NCBI GenBank assembly: GCA_002423105.1
Contig: DIUT01000006.1
Location: forward strand, 1-54,729
Source of the DNA: Geobacter sp. UBA6151
GTDB taxonomy: Bacteria > Desulfobacterota > Desulfuromonadia > Geobacterales > Pseudopelobacteraceae
DNA: 54,729 nucleotides
Direction of reading: 5' to 3'
Under the pieces are notes generated by a model that worked only from the letters and a program-made list of their open reading frames with translations, had not been told where the DNA came from and made no database searches. Shown one piece after another: positions 43,933 to 52,271 of the stretch (the stretch's first letter is position 1; each line of letters starts with the position of its first letter). The translations under genes were made by a program, and so were the position numbers.

Positions 43933-43950
43933 ATTTGCATTTCTGCAAAT
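43933..43950. promoter_or_regulatory. Candidate upstream activator site
   Basis: ATTTGCA-TTTC-TGCAAAT is a perfect 7-bp inverted repeat. Related TTTTGCA and TTGCAAAA copies lie at 43868-43877 and 43900-43920. It is about 245 bases upstream of the predicted start of the sigma-54 operon, a normal distance for NtrC-family binding. The gap 43819-44219 has no gene. Confidence 0.5.
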
Positions 43951-44168
43951 TTTATGCGGTTATCCTGTCTCCTCTAAAATAGCCTGTAATCATTGGCAAA
44001 ATATCAAACAGCGCCGGCAGGTACCCGATGCCCAACTCAGTGGCCTTCCCCGTGCAGAACAATCCCTTCTCGCATATTTGCGAATTGACACAGATCCGCA
44101 GCGTATCACTCAAAGCAGCTTAATTTGTAACAGCTCGTATTTATTTGTAAAAAAACCGAATGAAACTT

Positions 44169-44185
44169 TTGGCCTGATCAATGCT
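44169..44185 (+). promoter_or_regulatory. Sigma-54 (-24/-12) promoter
   Basis: TTGGCCTGATCAATGCT: the GG (44171-44172) and GC (44183-44184) are exactly 10 bases apart, as required, and TTGGC and TGCT match consensus. Transcription would start about 44196, 24 bases before the ATG at 44220. The NtrC-type regulator gene is adjacent. Confidence 0.65.
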
Positions 44186-44219
44186 TATACAAAAAGCAGC
44201 GTTAGAAGAGGGGAGACAT

Positions 44220-44447
44220 ATGACAACTTCAGACATCTGCCCATTTTACGGCAAGAACGATGATTATTGCGACGTGGGCTGCGGCTACATCTCAAGCCAT
44301 GATGTGAACATGATTATTCGCTATTGCAACGGGCATTATCAGGAGTGCGCCAAGTATCTCGAATTGGCGGACCGATTTTACGGCAAACAGGGCTACGGAA
44401 CAGAAGCCGGTTGCATGAAACTGCAACCATTAAAACAGGGACGTTAG
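44220..44447 (+). CDS. Small Cys-rich protein, first gene of sigma-54 operon
   Basis: 75 aa from ATG 44220 (GGGGAGA upstream); an ATG 39 bases earlier would start upstream of or at the predicted transcript start. It has six cysteines, at DICPFYG, DYCDVGCGY, RYCNGHYQECAKYL and AGCMKL. The spacing suggests a metal or Fe-S site. The EC-x-K-Y-x-E-L pattern is common in short clostridial/deltaproteobacterial proteins of unknown role. Soluble. Confidence 0.7.
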   Translation: MTTSDICPFYGKNDDYCDVGCGYISSHDVNMIIRYCNGHYQECAKYLELADRFYGKQGYGTEAGCMKLQPLKQGR

Positions 44448-44489
44448 CAACCGGCGGAAATCTTATTACGCGAACAAAGGAGATAGCTG

Positions 44490-44744
44490 ATGAGTGAGAG
44501 AGAGTTGGAATTGTTGCAGAGGATTCAGGAACTGGAACGCCACACCTGGCGTAACAGCGCAATCCTGCGGACAGTGGCCATTGTCGCTTCCACGGCGATG
44601 ATCGGTATCGTGGTGGCTTCCGGTGTTATCGGCGGCGGCCGTGCGGGCGGTTCCTGGTCCGGCCCGGCATGGAACGCCATGTGGCTGTACGGTCTGTTTG
44701 CCGCCAATGCCGTATCCATGTTCTGGACCACCCACAAGGAATAG
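44490..44744 (+). CDS. Small two-span membrane protein
   Basis: 84 aa with AAAGGAGA before the ATG. The N-terminal amphipathic/coiled segment is MSERELELLQRIQELERHTW. Two hydrophobic segments follow, at about 24-46 (ILRTVAIVASTAMIGIVVAS) and 60-78, with a Gly-rich loop between (VIGGGRAGGSW). Not recognised. It is in the operon 12 bases before the next gene and may be an accessory subunit of the membrane protein or carrier. Confidence 0.65.
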   Translation: MSERELELLQRIQELERHTWRNSAILRTVAIVASTAMIGIVVASGVIGGGRAGGSWSGPAWNAMWLYGLFAANAVSMFWTTHKE

Positions 44745-44756
44745 GAGGAAAGTGCG

Positions 44757-45806
44757 ATGCCAATGAAAATAACCAATGCAATTCTGCTCCTGGTGGTCTG
44801 CGTGATCTGCGCCACCTTCAACATGCAGTTCTTTAACGGCCTGGATGAAATGATGGGCGATCAGTACTGGGTGATCGATACCAACAAGGGCGACCACGGC
44901 TGGTACGCCATGGGGCTTCTGCCGCATGTAAAAAGCATGCCCAAGGATGCGGTCAAGGCTGTCAATACGGACAACGATCCGTCAAACGATCTGGCCATCT
45001 ATGCCCAGAACGGCGATTTTGCCGGCAACACCCTCTATGGTGTCAGCCTGGGATTCGCTCTGATTATGTACCTGATCTGGTTTGCCTTTATCATTGGCTT
45101 TCCGGACCGGGTTGATCCCTATCTGCTGCCGCGCAAGCTTTTTACCATTGCGGTCATTATCAGCTGTTCAGTGGTCGCCAACCTCTTCCTGATGCGTATT
45201 ACCGCTGACTTTGCCCACGAGCCGATGTCCCGGATAGCCAATATCGCCGGAAACCATGCCTCGATTCTGTTCCATGCCGCCGGTATCTGGTTCGCCCTGC
45301 TGTTCTCCGCCCTGGGCACCCATACCCATTCCTTTGGCGAGATGCTGGCCCCGGACAGCCGCAACTGGCATTCCCAGGCCAATGAGAAGTTCAACTGGCT
45401 GTTCACGTTGCTGGCTCTTGTTACCGGACTTGAGCTGCTGTTGTTCAACAACAGGCTGGCACTGCCGGATACCGCGGTGGATTACGCGCTCTGGATCATC
45501 TGGGTGGTGGTGTTTATGCGTCTCTACGGATTTTCTCCGAAATACTGGATCAAGCGTCCCACCGGCATTGCCATCATGGTGGTCGGCACTCTGTTGACCC
45601 TGCCGCTGTTTTATGTGCTGGAGCGGCTGACCGGTGATCTGGGTGCCGGGTTTGCCTCGCCGCTTCTGGCGCAGGCACTCGGGTCTGAAAACCAGAATGT
45701 CGGCTTTTCATTGATGGTGTCGATCTATCTGGTGTTCTGGATGGAGTTTGCCACCGCAATCCGTATGAACGGCCCGCTTAAAAAGGCCGTAGCCAGAACA
45801 CTCTGA
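44757..45806 (+). CDS. Unknown multi-spanning membrane protein
   Basis: 349 aa with AGGAGGA before the ATG. It has about 8 hydrophobic segments. After the first span comes a periplasm-like domain of about 60 residues (FFNGLDEMMGDQYWVIDTNK onward). Conserved-looking His residues cluster in NHASILFHAAGIW and LGTHTHSFGEM. The second of these resembles metal or heme ligands, but no family could be named. It is translated with the OFA carrier 19 bases downstream, suggesting a joint role in uptake or respiration-linked transport. Confidence 0.7.
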   Translation: MPMKITNAILLLVVCVICATFNMQFFNGLDEMMGDQYWVIDTNKGDHGWYAMGLLPHVKSMPKDAVKAVNTDNDPSNDLAIYAQNGDFAGNTLYGVSLGFALIMYLIWFAFIIGFPDRVDPYLLPRKLFTIAVIISCSVVANLFLMRITADFAHEPMSRIANIAGNHASILFHAAGIWFALLFSALGTHTHSFGEMLAPDSRNWHSQANEKFNWLFTLLALVTGLELLLFNNRLALPDTAVDYALWIIWVVVFMRLYGFSPKYWIKRPTGIAIMVVGTLLTLPLFYVLERLTGDLGAGFASPLLAQALGSENQNVGFSLMVSIYLVFWMEFATAIRMNGPLKKAVARTL

Positions 45807-45825
45807 GTCCAGGGAGGATTTACTC

Positions 45826-47202
45826 ATGTCGGAAACAATCAAGAATAAAGGCTGGACGGTCGTAACTGCCGGTCTGGCGATTAACCTGGCCCTGGGCGTA
45901 CTCTATGCCTGGAGTATCTTCAAGGGAGCCATCAAGTCCTCCATCGAAAAGGGGGGGGAAGGGGCGTTTACGTGGGATATCGCCTCCATCAACGACCCCT
46001 ACGCGGTCTGCTGTCTGGCCTTCGCCTTTTCCATGATCCTGGCCGGTAAGTGCCAGGACAAGATCGGCCCGGCCCGCACCGCCCTGATCGGCGGTCTGCT
46101 GGTGGGAGCCGGTTTCATGCTCATGGCCTTCTCAAGCTCCTACATGGCCTGGGTGCTCGGTTTCGGCATCCTGGCCGGTTCCGGTTTCGGTTTCGGCTAT
46201 TCCGCCGCCACGCCGCCGGCGCTGAAGTGGTTCTCCCCCTCGAAGACCGGCCTGATCGCCGGGATCGTGGTGGCCGGTTTCGGTATCGCGCCGGTGTACA
46301 TCGCGCCGCTGGCTTCCTATCTTATTGGTGCCTTCGGTATTCCCAAGGCAATGCTGTTCCTGGGCATCGGATTTGCCATCCTTGTCTGCGGCCTCTCCTT
46401 TCTGCTCACCAATCCGCCCAAGGAATTTGTACCTGCCGAACCGGCTGACCCAGGTCCCCTGGCCAAGCTGAATGCAGCAAAGCCGGTGGTAAACGCCTCG
46501 GTCAGTGAGATGCTGCGCAATTACAAGTTCTACGTGCTCTGGGTGGCCTTTTTTATCGGTTCCGGCGCAGGCCTGATGGTTATCGGCAGCGTTGCCGGTC
46601 TGGCCAAAAAAAGCATGGGGCCGATGGCCTTTATAGCGGTGGCCATTATGGCACTGGGCAATGCCGGTGGCCGCGTCGTGGCCGGTATTCTTTCGGACAA
46701 GATCGGCCGTCGGGCCACGCTGTTCATCATGCTGTCCATGCAGGCTGTGATGATGTTCGTCGCCCTGGCGGTGGTCAACTCCGGCAGCGCGGTGCTGCTG
46801 GTTATTCTGGCAACCTTTATCGGTTTCAACTACGGCTCCAACCTCTGCCTGTTCCCCTCCTTTGCCAAGGATTACTGGGGCACCAAGAACTACGGTCTTA
46901 ACTACGGCGTGCTCTTTACCGCCTGGGGCGTTGGCGGATTCGTGATGGGCAAAGTTTCCGAAATGCTCTCCGCCCAGCCGGGCGGTCTTGGCAAGTCGTT
47001 CATGCTGTCCGGCATTCTGTTGATCGGCGGTGCCGCCCTGACCATCTTCCTGGCCGAGCTGAAGCCTGAAACCGCTGAAGCCAAGGCGCCTTCACAGTGG
47101 GAAGAGTTCTGGTCGGAGTTCAAGCTGGGCATGCGCGTATTTGCCGGGTTTGAGCAGGAAACGGTCCGTGTGCCGAAGGAAATCAAGCCCTTTGAATATT
47201 GA
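45826..47202 (+). CDS. OFA-family MFS carrier (oxalate/formate antiporter-like)
   Basis: 458 aa with AGGGAGGA before the ATG. Twelve hydrophobic segments. The family hallmarks are NLALGVLYAWSIFKGAIKSS at the first span, AGKCQDKIGPARTALIGG (motif A form), GFGFGYSAATPPALKWFSPS and GRVVAGILSDKIGRRAT. OFA carriers exchange or import small mono- or dicarboxylates across the inner membrane. The substrate is unclear: oxalate, formate, pyruvate or lactate are candidates. It is the last of the sigma-54 operon, under a Cache kinase/NtrC pair. Confidence 0.88.
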   Translation: MSETIKNKGWTVVTAGLAINLALGVLYAWSIFKGAIKSSIEKGGEGAFTWDIASINDPYAVCCLAFAFSMILAGKCQDKIGPARTALIGGLLVGAGFMLMAFSSSYMAWVLGFGILAGSGFGFGYSAATPPALKWFSPSKTGLIAGIVVAGFGIAPVYIAPLASYLIGAFGIPKAMLFLGIGFAILVCGLSFLLTNPPKEFVPAEPADPGPLAKLNAAKPVVNASVSEMLRNYKFYVLWVAFFIGSGAGLMVIGSVAGLAKKSMGPMAFIAVAIMALGNAGGRVVAGILSDKIGRRATLFIMLSMQAVMMFVALAVVNSGSAVLLVILATFIGFNYGSNLCLFPSFAKDYWGTKNYGLNYGVLFTAWGVGGFVMGKVSEMLSAQPGGLGKSFMLSGILLIGGAALTIFLAELKPETAEAKAPSQWEEFWSEFKLGMRVFAGFEQETVRVPKEIKPFEY

Positions 47203-47240
47203 TTTGTAGTCAGGATGGCACCAAAAGCGATCACCCCCAA

Positions 47241-47352
47241 CCCCTCCTTATCAAGGAGGGGAGCTTATAATCCCCCTCCTGTTTCAAGAGGGGCTGGGGG
47301 TGGTAAGGTTTCTGCGTAAGGCCTCCCCTTCTCCCTCCCTGACAAGGGAGGG
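47241..47352. repeat. Three G/C-run hairpins after the OFA carrier
   Basis: CCCCTCCTT/AAGGAGGGG (47241-47261, 9-bp stem), CCCCTC/GAGGGG (47273-47293) and CCCTCCCT/AGGGAGGG (47333-47352) follow each other. They are of the same type as the element at 33859-33911. They may also end the upstream operon transcript. Confidence 0.55.
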
Positions 47353-47402
47353 CCGGGGTGGGTTGATCCGAAGTGTGATATCTGGTTGCCGGAGTGTTCC
47401 CC

Positions 47403-50288
47403 ATGAGTAAGTCGGATTACACGATTAAGGACATACGGAAGCGCAAGCGGGATTTCATCAAAAAGATCATCCTGCCCACGCTGATAACGCTTCTGCTGTT
47501 TATCCTGACCATATTTCTGATCGTCATTCCCCGCTTCAAATCGATGATCATGTATGAAAAGCGTGAGATGATCCGGGAACTGACCAACTCGGCCTGCAGC
47601 GTGTTGGAAAAGTTTGAATCCTACGAACGGGAAGGGTTGCTAAGCAGAGCGGAAGCGCAGAAGCAGGCCATGGAACAGATACGGCACTTGCGCTACGGGG
47701 AGGATCATAAGGATTATTTCTGGATATCGGACATGCATCCCAACATGGTGATGCACCCCTACCGCAGTGATCTGCAAGGGAAAGCGCTCGATCAGTTCAG
47801 CGATCCCCTGGGGAAAAAGCTTTTTCTGGAGTTTGTCAAAGTCGTGAAAGCCGATAATCACGGTTTTGTCGAGTATATGTGGCAATGGAAGGACGACCCG
47901 AAGCAGATCGTTTCCAAGCTTTCCTACGTCAAGGGCTTCAAGCCCTGGGGCTGGATTATCGGAACCGGCATCTACATCGAAGATGTAAAAAAAGAGATCC
48001 GCTCGCTGACCCACAACCTGATTCTGATCTCGCTGGTTATCTCGCTGATCATGGTGCTGTTGCTGGCCTTCATCATCCAGCAAAGCACCAGGATCGAAGA
48101 AGAGCGGGTGGAGGCAGAGGACAAGCTGCTGGACTCGATGGAGAAATACAAGACTCTGGTACAGGCCACCACAGAAGGCCTGATCATGGTCATGGATAAC
48201 GTCATTACCTTTGCCAACCCCCGCATTCAACAACTGACCGGCTATAGCAATGAGGAGCTGGCGGGAAAATCCTTCAACGTCCTGCTGGATGACCGTGACG
48301 CCATGGAGGCTCTTGAAGACGGACAGTTTGAGGTGATGCTTAAAACAAAGGATGAGACGCTGAAGCAGGCCCTGGTTACGGTCTCCTCCATTGCCATATC
48401 CGAAAGGAACGGCAAGATTCTGACCCTGAAGGATGTGACCACCAAAGAAGCAAAAAGCCTGAAAACCGATGATTACCGGCAGCTTATCAGCAACTACAAT
48501 CTGGGGTTCATTACCTTGGCCCTGGATGGCAAAGGGCGGATCGTCCATGCCAACGAAACCGCTGCCCGCATCCTGGGCTACGATACGGCAGAAGAACTTG
48601 AGGGTGTTTTCTTTCTGGCCTTGTTTGTCAGTCAGGAGAACGGCAGGAAATTCAGGAGCAGCCTGATCGACACCGGCAGCGTACAGGCTGACAATCTGGC
48701 TCTGCTGCGCAAGGATGGCAGTGATGTGATCGTTTCCCTGTCGCTGATGGTGGTGGCCAGTGAAACAAAGTATCTGCAATGCGAAGGGATCATTGAGGAT
48801 ATTACCGGAAAAATCAGGCAGAAGCAGGCCGTTGACGAACTGATCGTGGAGATGAAATCAGCATCGCTGTTCTTGGAGCAGCCGGTTTCCCGTTATATGC
48901 GGAAACTATTCTCCATCAATATGCACGATACGGCGCTGAAAGCCGAACGGCTAATGGCTGCCAAAAAGAGTGATGTCCTGTCTGTGGTTACGGATGCAAA
49001 CGAGCATATCGGCGTTATCACCTTCTCAGATATGCGCCAGCGGGTCACCTTCAGACAGCTCAAGCCTGAAACAAAGGTGTTTGAAGTGATGAGCTCACCG
49101 GTAGTCTCGGTTGAAGGTCACGCTTCACTCAACGATCTGCTGCTGCTGGCCGCTGAAACCGGTGTCGATCATATTGTGGTGCGTGACGGGCAGGAGTCGG
49201 CAGCCGGTGTCGTGCATACCAAAGAGATTCCGCAGGTACTTTTCCAGACCCAGTGTTTCATGGAAAACCAGATTAGAAGCGCTCACTCGGCAGATGAGCT
49301 GCAAGGGCTTTTCACCAAAGTGCTCACCATTGCCCGGCCGCTGATCGAACAGAATATCCAGGCCAAAGCCATCGGCCGTCTGATCAGCGCCATATCCGGC
49401 AAGATCACTAACAGGATCATCGAGCTGGCCATAGAAGAGCTGGGGGAGCCGCCGGTTGACTTCGCCTTCATTGTGCTGGGCAGCGAGGGACGCCTTGAGC
49501 AGACCCTTGAGACGGATCAGGATAATGCCATCATCTATCGCGATGTGCCGGAAGAGGAGCAGGGGGCTGTCCAGGACTATTTCGCCCGGTTAAGCGCCAG
49601 CATCTGCGACAGTCTGCATCAGGTGGGGTTCAACTACTGCAAGGGTAACTTTATGGCCAAAAATCCCCGATGGTGCGTGTCGCTGCAAACCTGGAAACAG
49701 TATTTCAACAGTTGGATCAATACCCCTGACCCGCAGAACATACTGGATGTTTCCATCTTTTTCGACTTCAGGCCGGTGGCGGGGAATTTCGAGCTGGCTC
49801 ACGATCTGCGCAAGCATGTCAATCAGGTGGTTCAGGACAAGCAGATGTTCTTCTACAACTTTGCCGAGAACGTGCTGAATTTTAAAAGCGCTGTACGCTT
49901 TACCGGCAACATTATCACCGAAAAGCGCGATAACAGGGAGCTGTTCGATCTGAAATACGCCATAACCCCGGTGGTGATGTTTGCCCGGATCTATGCCCTG
50001 TACAAGAATATCGACACCAGCAATACCGTTGAACGGTTGACCCTTCTCAACAAGGAAAAAGTACTTTCCGATAACGATTTTCATGAAATTCTGTTCGGCT
50101 ATAACTACCTTATGCAGTTGCGCTACAAGCATCAGATACAGATGGCCGACCGCAACCTGCCCCCTGACAATCTGATCGATATCAAGGAACTGACGGATAT
50201 CGAGATGACCCTGATCAAAAAGATATTTGCGTCGGTCACCCGGCTGCAATCCATGTTGAGCATGCAGTTCAAGAAAGTGATCGGGTAG
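47403..50288 (+). CDS. Cache-PAS-PAS-CBS-DUF294 sensor nucleotidyltransferase-like protein
   Basis: 961 aa from ATG 47403 (GGAG at 47391-47394; a GTG at 47394 is also in frame). Domain order: TM1 (about 22-44); extracytoplasmic single-Cache (about 50-200, DYFWISDMHPNMVMHPY, KPWGWIIGTGIY); TM2 (about 205-225). Then come PAS (about 245-355), PAS (about 365-480), two CBS motifs (about 500-620) and DUF294 with the nucleotidyltransferase motif GSEGRLEQTLETDQDNA (near 700) plus its C-terminal helical domain. DUF294 resembles the GlnD uridylyltransferase domain. Usual relatives are cyclic-nucleotide-binding-CBS-DUF294 proteins beside acetate or sodium symporters, so control of a transporter is suggested. 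It has no HisKA or GGDEF output. Confidence 0.88.
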   Translation: MSKSDYTIKDIRKRKRDFIKKIILPTLITLLLFILTIFLIVIPRFKSMIMYEKREMIRELTNSACSVLEKFESYEREGLLSRAEAQKQAMEQIRHLRYGEDHKDYFWISDMHPNMVMHPYRSDLQGKALDQFSDPLGKKLFLEFVKVVKADNHGFVEYMWQWKDDPKQIVSKLSYVKGFKPWGWIIGTGIYIEDVKKEIRSLTHNLILISLVISLIMVLLLAFIIQQSTRIEEERVEAEDKLLDSMEKYKTLVQATTEGLIMVMDNVITFANPRIQQLTGYSNEELAGKSFNVLLDDRDAMEALEDGQFEVMLKTKDETLKQALVTVSSIAISERNGKILTLKDVTTKEAKSLKTDDYRQLISNYNLGFITLALDGKGRIVHANETAARILGYDTAEELEGVFFLALFVSQENGRKFRSSLIDTGSVQADNLALLRKDGSDVIVSLSLMVVASETKYLQCEGIIEDITGKIRQKQAVDELIVEMKSASLFLEQPVSRYMRKLFSINMHDTALKAERLMAAKKSDVLSVVTDANEHIGVITFSDMRQRVTFRQLKPETKVFEVMSSPVVSVEGHASLNDLLLLAAETGVDHIVVRDGQESAAGVVHTKEIPQVLFQTQCFMENQIRSAHSADELQGLFTKVLTIARPLIEQNIQAKAIGRLISAISGKITNRIIELAIEELGEPPVDFAFIVLGSEGRLEQTLETDQDNAIIYRDVPEEEQGAVQDYFARLSASICDSLHQVGFNYCKGNFMAKNPRWCVSLQTWKQYFNSWINTPDPQNILDVSIFFDFRPVAGNFELAHDLRKHVNQVVQDKQMFFYNFAENVLNFKSAVRFTGNIITEKRDNRELFDLKYAITPVVMFARIYALYKNIDTSNTVERLTLLNKEKVLSDNDFHEILFGYNYLMQLRYKHQIQMADRNLPPDNLIDIKELTDIEMTLIKKIFASVTRLQSMLSMQFKKVIG

Positions 50289-50330
50289 GTGGTAAACAAT
50301 TGCGGTTGAGCAGATGATCAGCCTGTTGGT

Positions 50331-50358
50331 TTGACATTGGGAAAATAGCCGGTACGAT
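50331..50358 (+). promoter_or_regulatory. Sigma-70 promoter of the DUF3617 gene
   Basis: TTGACA (50331-50336) and TACGAT (50353-50358) with 16-bp spacing, 48 bases before the ATG at 50407. AAAGGAG lies just before the start codon. Confidence 0.6.
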
Positions 50359-50406
50359 AGATTTGCAGGACATTTCAGGTGCTAGATTCATAAAGGAGCG
50401 TAAGCC

Positions 50407-50811
50407 ATGAAAAAAACCATCATCGCCGTTCTGTCCGCCCTGATCCTTCCGGTTACCTGTTTTGCTGCCGATGGTCTGCGTGACGGCTATTGGGAGCTGA
50501 CCAGCATCATGGAGATGCCCGGTATGCCGATGAAGATGGCTCCCACCAAGTTGAAGCACTGCTACAGCAAGGAAGATGTGAAAGATCAGAAGAAAACCAT
50601 CACCAGAGACAAGAACTGCACCGTTACCGAGCTGAAGCAGTCTGGCAACAAGGTGACCTGGAAGATGAAGTGCACCGGACAGAATGCCGGTGTTTTCAGC
50701 GGCGAGACGATTTACAAGGGCGATGCCTATGATTCCACCATGAAGATGCAGAGTCAGGGACGTACCATGAACATGAAAGTAAAGGGCAGACGAATAGGAA
50801 ACTGCCCGTAG
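50407..50811 (+). CDS. DUF3617 periplasmic protein
   Basis: 134 aa. The signal peptide is MKKTIIAVLSALILPVTCFA, cleaved after about residue 21. The mature part has the DUF3617 pattern DGYWELTSIMEMPGMPMKM, a Cys pair in KHCYSKEDV and KNCTVTEL, then WKMKCTG and a C-terminal GNCP, four cysteines that likely form disulfides. Role unknown; exported. It stands 118 bases after the DUF294 gene with its own promoter. Confidence 0.85.
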   Translation: MKKTIIAVLSALILPVTCFAADGLRDGYWELTSIMEMPGMPMKMAPTKLKHCYSKEDVKDQKKTITRDKNCTVTELKQSGNKVTWKMKCTGQNAGVFSGETIYKGDAYDSTMKMQSQGRTMNMKVKGRRIGNCP

Positions 50812-50858
50812 GCAGCAGACGCAGGGAATATTCCAGGCTGTAAATTGGGGAGGGGCGC

Positions 50859-52067
50859 ATGGGCCTGGACCTGCATTTGAAGGACAAGCTTGGCAGGGTC
50901 AAAACCAACCTGACCAGCCTTGACGACCAGCCACTGGGCAAAGCGGCGCTGGTCATCATCATCTTTCTGGATATCTTCATCCTGACCGCCATCTTCAACG
51001 GGCTTGGCGACCACACCAGGCAGCTTTCCGCTCCCGACGACCATATTCCCGGCATCTGCCGGGAAATCGTCGTCGATCGCCAGTGGAATCCCACCAACCG
51101 CATCGACAACCTTTCCCAGATCATCACTTCCTACAGCCAGAGCTACTACCGTTCCAGCGACAAAAAGAAAGAGCGGCACCCGCTCTGTGCCTCCTATGTT
51201 GAGCTTGTGGATCAGATCAAGCAGGACAAGGCGCTGACCAGCGCCTTTGAAGAGCGCAGCAAGTCTGAAGGTGAAGTCAAGGAATTGCAGCGCAGCATCA
51301 ACAGCCTGAAAGGTGCCTACGATACCTCGTTGCTTGAAACCATAGCCCAACAGCAGGAAGGTCAGGCCAGGGTTGACGCCATCAAGGAGGACCTGCAGAA
51401 AAAGACTAGCGACCTGAACGGCCTGAAACAGCGAATTGCGGCCATGGAGCAGACCATTAACGAAAATGCCGGGGTTAAGTCGCTGTGGGAGCGGTTACAG
51501 AACCTGCGTGAGCAGGACCGGCAGACCCTGTTGTCTGATCTGCGCACCCTGAACTTCTGGTATCCGGTCAAGAAGCTGGGCATGCAGATGGTCTTCCTGT
51601 TGCCGCTTTTAGCGGTCTTCTATTTCTGGAACAGCGCTAGCATCAGAAAAAACAGGGGGCTACAGACCCTGGTTTCCTCGCACCTGCTGGTGGTTTCATT
51701 CATTCCCGTCTTCTGCAAGATCATTGAAACCGTCTATGACATCATCCCCAAGAAGCTGTTAAAGACATTGATTGACCTGCTCGAATCGCTCAAGCTGGTG
51801 GCGATCTGGCATTATCTGGTCATTGCCCTGGCAGTGGCGGCGGCGGTCTTCCTCATCTACATCTTCCAGAAAAAGCTGTTCTCACGGGAGAAGCTGCTTG
51901 AGCGCAGGATAGCAAAGGGAGAGTGCCAGCAATGCGGGAAGCATCTGCCGGACGGGGCGCAGGCCTGTCCGTTCTGCGGCTTTGTGCAGTTCAGGCTGTG
52001 CAGCCATTGCAACAGTCCGACGCATGTTCACGGGAAATATTGCCGGGTGTGCGGGGAGCATGGGTAG
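50859..52067 (+). CDS. Membrane protein with coiled coil and C-terminal double zinc ribbon
   Basis: 402 aa. One hydrophobic segment at about 28-50, then a soluble part with a coiled coil at about 130-205 (KELQRSINSLKGAYDTSLLE). Two or three more hydrophobic segments lie at about 240-345. The C-terminal zinc-ribbon has C-x2-C pairs at CQQCGKHL, ACPFCGF, LCSHCNS and YCRVCGE. No family recognised. It is probably anchored in the inner membrane with the ribbons cytoplasmic (inference from the basic stretch before them). Its stop codon lies in a 17-bp direct repeat. Confidence 0.7.
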   Translation: MGLDLHLKDKLGRVKTNLTSLDDQPLGKAALVIIIFLDIFILTAIFNGLGDHTRQLSAPDDHIPGICREIVVDRQWNPTNRIDNLSQIITSYSQSYYRSSDKKKERHPLCASYVELVDQIKQDKALTSAFEERSKSEGEVKELQRSINSLKGAYDTSLLETIAQQQEGQARVDAIKEDLQKKTSDLNGLKQRIAAMEQTINENAGVKSLWERLQNLREQDRQTLLSDLRTLNFWYPVKKLGMQMVFLLPLLAVFYFWNSASIRKNRGLQTLVSSHLLVVSFIPVFCKIIETVYDIIPKKLLKTLIDLLESLKLVAIWHYLVIALAVAAAVFLIYIFQKKLFSREKLLERRIAKGECQQCGKHLPDGAQACPFCGFVQFRLCSHCNSPTHVHGKYCRVCGEHG

Positions 52068-52100
52068 GGTGGTTTTGGGGGGCGGGTAGGGTGGTTTTGG
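52062..52100. repeat. 17-bp direct repeat
   Basis: GGGTAGGGTGGTTTTGG occurs at 52062-52078 and again at 52084-52100. The first copy contains the stop codon of the zinc-ribbon membrane protein gene. Confidence 0.8.
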
Positions 52101-52135
52101 TAATTGTCTGAATGGCGTCAGAGGGGTAAAAGCCT

Positions 52136-52220
52136 CTTATACAGGAAACCCTGTAAGTCTCTTGTATAAGAAACAAGCATCCTATATGGGAAACAAGCTT
52201 CTTATATAGGGAAACCGTAG
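52136..52220. repeat. Tandem 20-bp repeats upstream of the defence pair
   Basis: Three units in exact 20-bp register: CTTGTATAAGAAACAAGCAT (52161-52180), CCTATATGGGAAACAAGCTT (52181-52200) and CTTATATAGGGAAACCGTAG (52201-52220), plus a fourth related unit starting at 52136. They share a consensus near CTTATATAGGAAACAAGCTT. There are no spacers, so this is not a CRISPR. They end 51 bases before the ATPase gene. Confidence 0.75.
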
Positions 52221-52271
52221 ATTAACAAGTTTGGACCAATAAAATATTCTAAAAAAGGAGCAATCAAAAAA

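Noticed and set aside
43981..44010. Second -24/-12 promoter (TTGGCAAAATATCAAAC)
   Set aside because: The GG is not followed by GC at the required 10-base distance.
52136..52220. CRISPR array
   Set aside because: The repeats are 20-bp units abutting each other with no spacers, and no cas genes are near; DUF2779 alone is not evidence of CRISPR.
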